From the IMG/VR virus record IMGVR_UViG_3300020022_000006, positions 1 through 20,123 of that record: a stretch of DNA of 20,123 nucleotides. One strand, given 5' to 3'. Below the pieces are notes generated by a model. The model was given only the letters and a program-made list of their open reading frames with translations, was not told the origin of the DNA and searched no databases. This document shows, piece after piece, positions 14,246 through 20,123 of the stretch; within the stretch, counting starts at the first letter, position 1, and every line of letters starts with the position of its first letter. Origin of the DNA: a virus. Position numbers and translations under genes: made by a program.

Positions 14246-15118
14246 ATGAGCGACCAGCATTGTATTGTTCCTGTTCTTCGAGGTAACAGGACACGGCGAG
14301 ATTGTTTTCCAATGCTCGCGGTTAATGCGGATTTGGATGTCACAAGAGACGCTATAGGTAATTTTCTGATGCCCGGCATCAGCGCAGATAAAGCAATGAA
14401 ATGGCTATGGAAGGTCAGAACGTGGCTGCTAAACGGAAGCGTTTCGGCTAGTTGGTCGATACCTACTCACGTTCCACCTCTTAGCGGTTCGATAGGGGTC
14501 GCGTGCACGGATTGCCCATTGACCTTCCGTGATTTTGGAGGCACTCCTGCAATCAGTGAAAGTCAAATTGTCGATCCAGTAATACAAATTGATTTTGGAC
14601 GATCTCAGGGCGCTGGAGGATGTTCCGTTCCACCGGCTGAGGCGGATGCACACTGCGCCTTCACGCCCACGGCTATAAACTGCACTTTCGTTCCCGGTTC
14701 GGCGCATATCACGGTAAATGTTTCAATACCAGGCTTGATTTTTGGAACTGAACTGCAACGAAGAAATCAAATCCTTCTTTATTGGGATGAAGATGACACC
14801 GATGATGTTCCCGTTGCGACGCCTGCCATGCCTGTTATTCAATGGCAGGTCATACTCACCGGGGTATGGACTTACACCGATATGGGTGGAACTCATTTCG
14901 ACACCCACGGCGTAGCTTTAGGCCCTACTTACGACATACCAAACACAGCCCAACATGCTATCATGGACGGGGAAAGCGCTGGTCTTAGTTGGACGGGCGG
15001 CGATTCGATAAGCGACTGGGTGCTTACACCTTCTAAGTATTGGACTTATTCGACCAAGGCGGGATTGCCCGTTTACGATGAGAATACCGGCGCTCAACTA
15101 CGCGACCCATTCTCGTAA
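14246..15118 (+). CDS. Tail-tip protein C, cysteine-containing
   Basis: 290 residues from ATG 14246, one base after the previous TAA. It contains several cysteines (ACTDCP, GGCSVP, HCAFTPTAINCTFVPG), an acidic WDEDDTDDVP segment near residues 180-190, and a beta-rich C-terminal part. An upstream extension in this frame from 14156 lies over the previous gene and is not supported. No family recognised. The Cys pairs could be structural disulphides in an outward-facing tail protein. Confidence 0.5.
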   Translation: MSDQHCIVPVLRGNRTRRDCFPMLAVNADLDVTRDAIGNFLMPGISADKAMKWLWKVRTWLLNGSVSASWSIPTHVPPLSGSIGVACTDCPLTFRDFGGTPAISESQIVDPVIQIDFGRSQGAGGCSVPPAEADAHCAFTPTAINCTFVPGSAHITVNVSIPGLIFGTELQRRNQILLYWDEDDTDDVPVATPAMPVIQWQVILTGVWTYTDMGGTHFDTHGVALGPTYDIPNTAQHAIMDGESAGLSWTGGDSISDWVLTPSKYWTYSTKAGLPVYDENTGAQLRDPFS

Positions 15119-15163
15119 GAAATCGCGTGACAAAATTAAACGCGCGAAGTAAGAATTTAACAA

Positions 15164-15730
15164 GTGACACTAATCTTTGATCTTGACCAGCAAGCGTTGG
15201 TTTACGGTTTCGCTCAGCGAAACCAGATTGGCTGGCTCAGTCCGAATCAGGTTGTCACCTCGCTTAGCTACAAGCGCGCGAACCAAGCTACGATCAATGT
15301 GCAGGTCAGACAAAATGGTGTAATTATCGAATTGCCGACGGGATTTGATTTCGTCTTTGGAATAAAGGAGGTGGGAAAATTCGACGAACCTTTAGTGACA
15401 TCTGGTTCATCTCCGGTAAAGACCGGCACCGGCATCAACACGATCTATTCATTCGCGTTTCCGTTGATAAATACCTTTTTGGATGGTCTCTTGCATGTCG
15501 ATTCCGATTCGACCAATGACATCGCTAGTGTGCAACTGTCCTGCGAATTGGAGCTTTCGTTCAATGGCAATACTTATAAAACCCCAACCATTCCCTTCAC
15601 TCTCTTTAATGACATCGTGCGCGGATTCGAGGTCGCGGTGCCGCCAGATTATATGACTGATGACAGCGGCGGAATTACTGATACACTGATTGGCGAAGAG
15701 GATATGCTGCAAATGATCGAAGGAGGATAA
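15164..15730 (+). CDS. BppU-like baseplate/fibre-anchoring protein
   Basis: 188 residues starting at GTG 15164 (MTLIFDLDQQALVYGFAQRN). The layout (LFDLD start, tandem beta strands INVQVRQNGVIIELPTGFDFVFGIKEVGKFD..., SCELELSFNGNTYKTPTIPFTLFNDIVRG) matches the beta-sandwich N-terminal domain of BppU-type upper baseplate proteins as I know it. The likely job is to connect the tail tip to receptor-binding fibres. No clear ribosome site precedes the GTG. A coupled strong Shine-Dalgarno for the next gene overlaps its stop codon. Confidence 0.5.
   Translation: MTLIFDLDQQALVYGFAQRNQIGWLSPNQVVTSLSYKRANQATINVQVRQNGVIIELPTGFDFVFGIKEVGKFDEPLVTSGSSPVKTGTGINTIYSFAFPLINTFLDGLLHVDSDSTNDIASVQLSCELELSFNGNTYKTPTIPFTLFNDIVRGFEVAVPPDYMTDDSGGITDTLIGEEDMLQMIEGG
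15721..15726 (+). promoter_or_regulatory. Strong Shine-Dalgarno AGGAGG for the fibre gene
   Basis: AGGAGG with 8 bases to ATG 15735, overlapping the end of the preceding gene (its TAA is at 15728). It stands out because most starts in this window have weak or no such site, so the fibre gene should be well translated. Confidence 0.85.
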
Positions 15731-15734
15731 AATT

Positions 15735-16691
15735 ATGTTGCACGGATTGAGCACCGCAGTTCATAGGATCGAGCGTTGGGTTTATGCCAACGCGGCTGCG
15801 CGCATAGCAGCGAGCGGTTTTGTCACTGCCGATATTGGTAAGGTCGCCTACCAGACCGACACGGGTGTTTATTACCGTCTGACTTCCGCCACGCCAACGT
15901 GGGCACAATTAGCGCCGCCGAGTGGAGTCGGAGCGTTGCGATATAGCTGGCTGACCTCAACCGCGAATGTCGATCCTGGCAGCGGCAATGTCTCAGGTGA
16001 CGGCGCGACTTTCGATGTCTGCACTCTTTTGCGATTCTCGAAAACAGATGGGAATGGAAACAGTATCAATCCTGTTCTCTTGGCTTGGGTGGGCGTGTTT
16101 AGTTACATCCGAATTTCAGACCCCGCGAGTCCGCTGAATTTCGTTGTCTATAAAATTGGAGGCTCTACTGATCATGGGACATGGTTGGAGATTGATGCCT
16201 CAGCAATTCAAAGCTCATTGCTGCATAATGGCGTGTTCACTAATGCGATGCCCATTTTTGTGGATTTCATTCCCGACGTTTCACCGGCATTCGTTCAGGC
16301 GACGCAAGGTACTGTCACGGGAACTTCGGATACGGTTACCGGGAAAATGATGGGGCTGGCTAAATTAATATCACTGGTGAGAGGCGGCAATGTTCTAATC
16401 ATAATCAGCGGAGATATCTTCAATTCAGGTGGAGTTGGTGATGGTGCGCAAGCTCAACTTCGATGGGGAACAGGCACGGCGCCAACGAACGGAGCTGCTC
16501 CTGCTGGATCAGCAGCAGGTGGATTCGTGAAATATATCTCATCGACAACTGCGGGAAAGGTTCCGTTTTCTTTGCAAGCAATCGTCGCTGCTTTTGTAGG
16601 GACGATCTGGGTTGATATTTTGCTCGAAGCGATCACAGGCGGCACCGCAACCATAGAAAATCTAAGCATTTCATTGCTTGAACTGCCGTAG
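15735..16691 (+). CDS. Tail fibre / host-contact protein
   Basis: 318 residues. The N-terminal 60 include ANAAARIAASGFVTADIGKV followed by AYQTDTGVYYRLTSATPTWAQL, a small adaptor-type motif common in phage fibre proteins ('DIGkvayQtDtgxYYxLt...ptW'). The rest is beta-rich, Gly/Ala/Thr rich and without a chaperone domain, ending IENLSISLLELP. It would form the host-facing end of the fibre. The next 250 bases do not code. Confidence 0.6.
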   Translation: MLHGLSTAVHRIERWVYANAAARIAASGFVTADIGKVAYQTDTGVYYRLTSATPTWAQLAPPSGVGALRYSWLTSTANVDPGSGNVSGDGATFDVCTLLRFSKTDGNGNSINPVLLAWVGVFSYIRISDPASPLNFVVYKIGGSTDHGTWLEIDASAIQSSLLHNGVFTNAMPIFVDFIPDVSPAFVQATQGTVTGTSDTVTGKMMGLAKLISLVRGGNVLIIISGDIFNSGGVGDGAQAQLRWGTGTAPTNGAAPAGSAAGGFVKYISSTTAGKVPFSLQAIVAAFVGTIWVDILLEAITGGTATIENLSISLLELP

Positions 16692-16942
16692 GCTCCTTCT
16701 CATTTTGCATAATTGAGACTCAAAACTGCGAAACCCAAGCGTAAACGCTCGCGCCAGGCTCGCTCAGGAACCGTCCAAATGCCGAAAGTGACTCAGAGTA
16801 GCGGCTTCTCATCAGAATCAATCCTGCCGTGTCTGGTGCAGGTTGTTCGAGTGCGAAAAGCTCGCTAAGTGACGAATTGTCGCTTGATGAGAAGTGATAA
16901 AGTTAAGCTTGCCTGAGCACGCAAGCTGCTCTATAAGAGAGC
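16692..16942. other. Non-coding stretch with several inverted repeats
   Basis: No convincing coding sequence. It contains AGCG-TAAA-CGCT near 16729, TTGAGACTCAA near 16713, a candidate folded RNA at 16805-16894, a 7-bp stem AGCTTGC / GCAAGCT near 16905-16927, and GCTCT-ATAAG-AGAGC (16928-16942) directly before the next ATG. No tRNA is recognisable. The dense pairing suggests a regulatory leader, small RNA, or recombination site. Confidence 0.5.
16805..16894 (+). ncRNA. Candidate structured RNA with cloverleaf-like folding
   Basis: A perfect 10-bp closing stem (16805-16814 with 16885-16894; CTTCTCATCA / TGATGAGAAG) encloses three hairpins: CCTGC/GCAGG (16823-16842), CGAGT/GCTCG (16848-16864, one G-U) and AAGTGAC/GTCGCTT (16867-16885, one G-U). 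The third shares one base with the closing stem. No T-loop or other tRNA signature is seen. Strand and function are uncertain; the reverse strand could fold similarly. Confidence 0.35.
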
Positions 16943-17143
16943 ATGAAATATCAAGCAGCGGTGCAGTTCCGAGGCGAGACGTTTATCGGCGTCGATCACG
17001 ACAGCGCGATTGCCAAGCTCGCTAATCGTTTCCCTCGTTATCGTGAGACCTCACGCAGACTCGAACCCCTCTCGCGCGGCTGGAACAGCCCAGACGGCGT
17101 GTTTATGAGCCTTTTGGAAATCGCTCGCAGGGAGGTCGCATGA
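16943..17143 (+). CDS. Small protein, first gene of an overlapping accessory trio
   Basis: 66 residues (MKYQAAVQFRGETFIGVDHDSAIAKLANRFP...), a small alpha/beta protein of unknown family. It starts right after the GCTCT/AGAGC hairpin, with AGAGAG close upstream, so translation may be controlled by that hairpin. ATGA overlap with the next gene. Confidence 0.55.
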   Translation: MKYQAAVQFRGETFIGVDHDSAIAKLANRFPRYRETSRRLEPLSRGWNSPDGVFMSLLEIARREVA

Positions 17144-17397
17144 AATCCGTAAAATTCCTTAAGAAAGGCGTGAAGGATTCAGCGGGTAATTATTACCCTT
17201 GCTGGTATTCACTCACAACCCTCATCAATGGCAAAATCGCGATCACGCTTTACGCACGCTCTATCTTGAAGGGCCTGCCGCGTGAATTAAAGCCGGAAAA
17301 CAATTCCGATATGACAACCGATTACTTCGAGAATGACCGCGTTCGATTTTACGAAGGCTCGCCGGAGTTCGAGTTATTGAAAGGATTCACGCAATGA
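17140..17397 (+). CDS. Small protein, second gene of the trio
   Basis: 85 residues, beta-rich then acidic. It contains the text DSAGNYYPCWYSLTTLINGKIAITLYARSI and ends FYEGSPEFELLKGFTQ. ATGA overlaps on both sides show translational coupling. Unknown family. These accessory small genes between the fibre and the next tail gene could be host-takeover or regulatory factors. Confidence 0.55.
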   Translation: MKSVKFLKKGVKDSAGNYYPCWYSLTTLINGKIAITLYARSILKGLPRELKPENNSDMTTDYFENDRVRFYEGSPEFELLKGFTQ

Positions 17398-17819
17398 GCG
17401 AACATGTTCCCGATGCACCCGAAAGCGTAAGACATTGGAGTGGTCGCGATCCTTCGGATTCTGGCTACTGCCCTGAATGTGGCGAACATCTTGACAGTGG
17501 TCGATGTGAATGTGAAGAAGAGGACGAACTTAGCGAGGAGATCGCCGCGAGCGTTGTGAAAATGAAGCTTCCGACGACACTGCGCTATGACGGGATGTTT
17601 AGTGAGAAACTTGTGCAGTTCACCGAGCTTGACCGATTCTCGCCCAGTTATGGCGCTAGCTTTTACTTGCCGGTACACCAACTCACGCTTCAAGCGATCA
17701 CTTGGAGGCGCGCGCAGGTGCGCAGAAAGTTCAACGAAGCGTTGAGGGCCGAAGGCGTATTCCTGACAAGGGGAGGTTCAGTCGCGTTGACCTCGAAAAG
17801 AGAGGCAGCGCGTTGTTGA
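17394..17819 (+). CDS. Zinc-ribbon-like protein, third gene of the trio
   Basis: 141 residues. CPEC (C26, C29) and CEC (C38, C40) form a possible zinc ribbon, followed by an acidic stretch EEEDELSEE. The second half has a helix ITWRRAQVRRKFNEALRAEGVF. It might bind nucleic acid or partner proteins. Coupled to the gene upstream by ATGA. A terminator follows after 45 bases, so the trio appears to be one transcript end. Family not recognised. Confidence 0.5.
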   Translation: MSEHVPDAPESVRHWSGRDPSDSGYCPECGEHLDSGRCECEEEDELSEEIAASVVKMKLPTTLRYDGMFSEKLVQFTELDRFSPSYGASFYLPVHQLTLQAITWRRAQVRRKFNEALRAEGVFLTRGGSVALTSKREAARC

Positions 17820-17863
17820 ACCTCGTTGCGAAGTAAAAAGGACAAAGATTCCTAGTTAGATGG

Positions 17864-17900
17864 GGCGGCGGGAGAAATTCCGCCGCCTCTTTTCTTTTGT
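17864..17900 (+). terminator. Intrinsic terminator after the accessory trio
   Basis: Perfect 8-bp stem GGCGGCGG / CCGCCGCC (17864-17871 with 17880-17887), an 8-base loop, and the T-rich tail TCTTTTCTTTTGT. It lies within a longer open frame of the next gene, which is why the later ATG 17941 was taken as its start. Confidence 0.85.
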
Positions 17901-17940
17901 CGTTGAAAAATCTTCACAATACGAGACAGTCAGACGCGAA

Positions 17941-18648
17941 ATGGCAGCTCTCTTCTCCATCGTCGCGAGCATCACGAGTAAACATCCACTTGTCAGTGAC
18001 CTAATCGCGAATCCTGTTGCGCTACCGCCTTTCTTTTTTGCTGATGCGTTCCAAGGTGCGATTGAGGTTGTAACCGAGACGGATAATCCAAGCGCGCCAA
18101 CTGCGGCACTACCGATTGACGCGTCGACCGGCGTTGTGCTGAGTGATGGAATTTCAGTGATTTACGCCAACGCGGTGATTATTGGAATTGTGAATAGCAA
18201 CGTAATCAGCTTCACGATGACCGTGAGCAGTCAGGCGTTATTGGATGCGCTCGACGCGACCACCGAAGATTATATCAACGCCTTTTTCGAAGCTCGAATC
18301 AGTATCACAGCCGGAGGGCAGAACGAGCTGCTTTTGCGCGAGCCTTGTTTGATTATGAAATCGTCGTCGATTGGCGGCGCGATCATTCCAGCGGTCGTTC
18401 CGGGCGTGATCTTCAATTACAACATTGATGGCTTGCGCGGGACCGCTAATCCAATCACGGCGATTCCTACCGCGGCTCTCGCCACCTTCGTCTTGCTCAT
18501 TGCGGTGATAACCAGTGGCGGTATCCGTTCGCAATCGACTTGGCAGTTGCTTGGTGGTGCTGCCGATCCGACAGACCTGAATGGTCAGGTTGCGCCCGCT
18601 GACTATAACGCGGTGACGAACAATCGTTTTTGGCAACGCGTCTCATGA
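17941..18648 (+). CDS. Baseplate-like or tail surface protein
   Basis: 235 residues from ATG 17941; the open frame begins earlier (17860) but would run through the terminator, so that start is rejected. The N-terminus AALFSIVASITSKHPLVSDLIANP is followed by beta strands (DAFQGAIEVVTETDNPSAPTA..., SFTMTVSSQALLDALDATTEDYINAFFEARISITAGGQNELLLREPCLIM) and ends NNRFWQRVS. The layout is like the 15164 BppU-like protein, perhaps a paralogue. Role on the tail surface is inferred. Its TGA overlaps the next gene's ATG. Confidence 0.5.
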   Translation: MAALFSIVASITSKHPLVSDLIANPVALPPFFFADAFQGAIEVVTETDNPSAPTAALPIDASTGVVLSDGISVIYANAVIIGIVNSNVISFTMTVSSQALLDALDATTEDYINAFFEARISITAGGQNELLLREPCLIMKSSSIGGAIIPAVVPGVIFNYNIDGLRGTANPITAIPTAALATFVLLIAVITSGGIRSQSTWQLLGGAADPTDLNGQVAPADYNAVTNNRFWQRVS

Positions 18649-19268
18649 TTGCAGGAAGGAAATATGGTCGTTTGACCGCAACGAGGGAATTACAGAGTGA
18701 TTCCCGTGGGCATCTTTGTCTCTGGAAGTGTGAATGCGGTGCAGAAAAAATTATTCCAATTGCACCGGTTAAAAGCGGAGGGATTAAGAGTTGCGGGTGC
18801 TGGAGAAGGGATCAATGCAGCCGGACGGGAAAGAATTTTGGAGGTAAGCCGCCAATCTCAATAGAAGAAAAGAAAAGACGATTCACTCAATCTCGGCATT
18901 GCAAAAGATGCCAGAGGCTGCGAATACCAAGATTCTTTGCTGTCGATCCCCGCAATGGCGTGCCGGGGTCGGTTTGTAAGTTTTGCAGACGTGATGACGC
19001 AAGAAAGTGTTATTTCGGTATCAGTCCCGCTGAGTATTCAGAGTTAAAACGAAACCAGCGTGGCAAATGCGCGATTTGCATGAAGCAGCCGGAGCGATTT
19101 CTTCAAATCGACCATGATCACAAAACTGGAAATGTTCGAGGATTGCTGTGTAGGAAATGTAATACCTTGCTTGGGATGGCGTTGGAGAGCGAAGTGACAT
19201 TGAAGTCAGCGATCCATTATCTCGCGGCTTCCAGAGAGGACACAATAATGAAATCAAGCCTGAGTTGA
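18645..19268 (+). CDS. Mobile endonuclease: CxC module fused to an endonuclease VII fold
   Basis: 207 residues from ATG 18645 (ATGA overlap; a TTG at 18630 lies further upstream). The N-terminal 55 residues begin YGRLT and repeat the CxC-x18-CGC module (C29, C31, C50, C52) found in the HNH protein at 823. A Cys pair region follows (HCKRC 85-89, VCKFC 110-114). The nuclease part is CAIC (142-145), QIDHDHKTGNVRGLLCRKCN (154-173), the Zn and active-site arrangement of T4 endonuclease VII (DHxH plus CxxCN). Recombination endonuclease VII resolves branched DNA; in phages this fold also serves as a homing enzyme. It sits between two virion-type genes without visibly breaking either. Confidence 0.85.
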   Translation: MIAGRKYGRLTATRELQSDSRGHLCLWKCECGAEKIIPIAPVKSGGIKSCGCWRRDQCSRTGKNFGGKPPISIEEKKRRFTQSRHCKRCQRLRIPRFFAVDPRNGVPGSVCKFCRRDDARKCYFGISPAEYSELKRNQRGKCAICMKQPERFLQIDHDHKTGNVRGLLCRKCNTLLGMALESEVTLKSAIHYLAASREDTIMKSSLS

Positions 19269-19272
19269 TCAA

Positions 19273-20049
19273 ATGAGACGAATTATCTCCATCTTTTTGT
19301 TGGTATCGGCATTCGCTCTGAGTGTGCTCGCCGTTTTTCCGCTTCCATTTTCGCAATCAAGGATAGGCGCAGGTTGTCCACCTGATTCGATTGGTGGTCT
19401 TAAACTTTGGTTAAAAGCAAATTCGCTCGCGCTTAACGATGGCGATCCTGTTTCTACTTGGACCGATTATAGCGGCACTTCAAATAGCGCGACCAGTGGA
19501 GCGAATCAGCCAGTCTTTCATACGTCGATAATCAATGGCCTTGCCGCGGTTTTATTTAATGGATCGACAAACGGAATGACCTTTCCCAATGATCCTTCAG
19601 TGCCGACATCAACCTTTGTCGTCGCGCAGACAAACATCGCTGCTTCGAGCGCAACGGCTTATGCCGCGTTGATCGTTGATAGCGCTGCCAGTGGTTTTAG
19701 AATTTGTCACCGCTTGACTGGCACAAATTGGGGAACCTATGTAAACGCCGATTTAAGCTCTGGCGAGGATTTGGTTTCAGGGGTACCTAACATTCTCGAA
19801 TTGACAACACAGACCGGAGGAGCATCGAACGCGACGGTAATTTACCGCAACGGAGTGTCAAAGGCGAATAGCACCGTTGTTTCGTCGGGAGGAGCACCCG
19901 CCAATCACCTAGGATATGAAGCGAATAACCGATATTACAGCGGCTACATCGCCGAGATCATCGTTTACAATTCAGTTCTCTCAACGGCCAATAGGCAGTG
20001 CATCGAAGATAACCTTGGCGCGAAATACAACATCGTGGTGAGCCATTAG
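19273..20049 (+). CDS. Exported LamG-like (concanavalin-fold) protein
   Basis: 258 residues with an N-terminal hydrophobic signal (MRRIISIFLLVSAFALSVLAVFP), probably Sec-dependent. The mature part has LKLWLKANSLALNDGDPVSTWTDYSG followed by NQPVFHTSIINGLAAVLFNGSTNGM, a pattern I associate with LamG/laminin-type carbohydrate-binding domains, and a C-terminal GYIAEIIVYNSVLSTANRQCIEDNLGAKYNI, a typical end of such domains. In a phage cluster it could be an attached fibre part, but the signal argues for export to the host surface. Starts 4 bases after the endonuclease gene. Confidence 0.75.
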   Translation: MRRIISIFLLVSAFALSVLAVFPLPFSQSRIGAGCPPDSIGGLKLWLKANSLALNDGDPVSTWTDYSGTSNSATSGANQPVFHTSIINGLAAVLFNGSTNGMTFPNDPSVPTSTFVVAQTNIAASSATAYAALIVDSAASGFRICHRLTGTNWGTYVNADLSSGEDLVSGVPNILELTTQTGGASNATVIYRNGVSKANSTVVSSGGAPANHLGYEANNRYYSGYIAEIIVYNSVLSTANRQCIEDNLGAKYNIVVSH

Positions 20050-20055
20050 AAAATC

Positions 20056-20123
20056 GTGAGCATTAAACGCGCTTTTTTAATTTTCTTTTTGCCATTCGCC
20101 CTTCTTGGCGCGGGCGTTGATAC
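20056..20123 (+). CDS. Start of a further exported protein (3' partial)
   Basis: GTG 20056 opens a frame to the window edge encoding MSIKRAFLIFFLPFALLGAG, a basic start plus hydrophobic core like a Sec signal. No strong ribosome site. The remainder lies outside the window. Confidence 0.45.
   Translation, partial: MSIKRAFLIFFLPFALLGAGVD

Noticed and set aside
16697-16719. Fourth copy of the TTCTCA palindrome
   Set aside because: The arms are 11 bases apart instead of 4 and the right arm has a mismatch, so it does not fit the repeat.
16805-16894. tRNA gene
   Set aside because: The fold is cloverleaf-like, but the closing stem is 10 bp and there is no TTCGA-type T-loop, D-loop or plausible anticodon arm.
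17860-17940. N-terminal extension of the baseplate-like gene
   Set aside because: It would translate through a perfect intrinsic terminator stem and T-tract; ATG 17941 gives a sensible start.

Overview
The window is a tailed-phage (or prophage) late region of 20 kb, with essentially all genes on the + strand. It runs in the classical order terminase, connector, portal, protease, major capsid, head completion, tail tube, tail chaperones, tape measure, tail tip/fibre. Neither a sheath nor a contractile-tail baseplate is visible, so a siphovirus-like particle is the best guess. The GpA-type terminase and the portal of the lambda family support a lambda-like packaging module. Base composition is balanced (roughly half GC by eye). 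Most starts lack a strong Shine-Dalgarno sequence and many genes overlap by ATGA. The exported LamG-type protein (LKLWLKANS...), the W-position connector with an N-terminal beta domain and the Sec signal peptides suggest a Gram-negative host, perhaps of the Verrucomicrobiota/Planctomycetota type. The host is an inference only.

Left part (1-7711): the large terminase is broken into an ATPase half and a nuclease half by a free-standing HNH endonuclease gene. Then come a gpW-position connector, the portal, a small putative zinc protein, an S78-type prohead protease, and the major capsid protein. The capsid reading frame continues upstream without a usual start codon and overlaps the protease in the +1 frame. 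Next are a signal-peptide-bearing beta-sandwich protein and a small basic protein. A strong intrinsic terminator closes this head block.

Middle part (7726-12690): two head-completion/tail-terminator candidates, a small coiled-coil protein, a tail-tube candidate, an unknown protein and the tail assembly chaperone pair follow. The apparent 180-bp gap after the first chaperone is really the second chaperone domain. It is reached by a textbook -1 ribosomal frameshift signal: CCCAAAA, a 6-nt spacer and a 10-bp stem. A minor tail protein and a short tape measure follow.

Right part (12687-20123): three tail-tip proteins of unknown family, a BppU-like baseplate protein and a fibre/host-contact protein are followed by a 250-bp non-coding stretch that can fold into a cloverleaf-like structure. 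A three-gene overlapping accessory operon ends in a second intrinsic terminator. Then come another baseplate-like protein, a second mobile endonuclease (endonuclease VII fold), an exported LamG-like protein, and the start of a third exported protein cut by the window edge.

Themes worth following are: (1) two endonucleases that share the same N-terminal CxC-x18-CxC module but carry different nuclease domains, one of them splitting the terminase; (2) two recoding candidates, -1 at the tail chaperones and +1 at the protease-capsid junction; (3) a 16-bp palindrome occurring three times; (4) three proteins with Sec signals inside a virion gene cluster.
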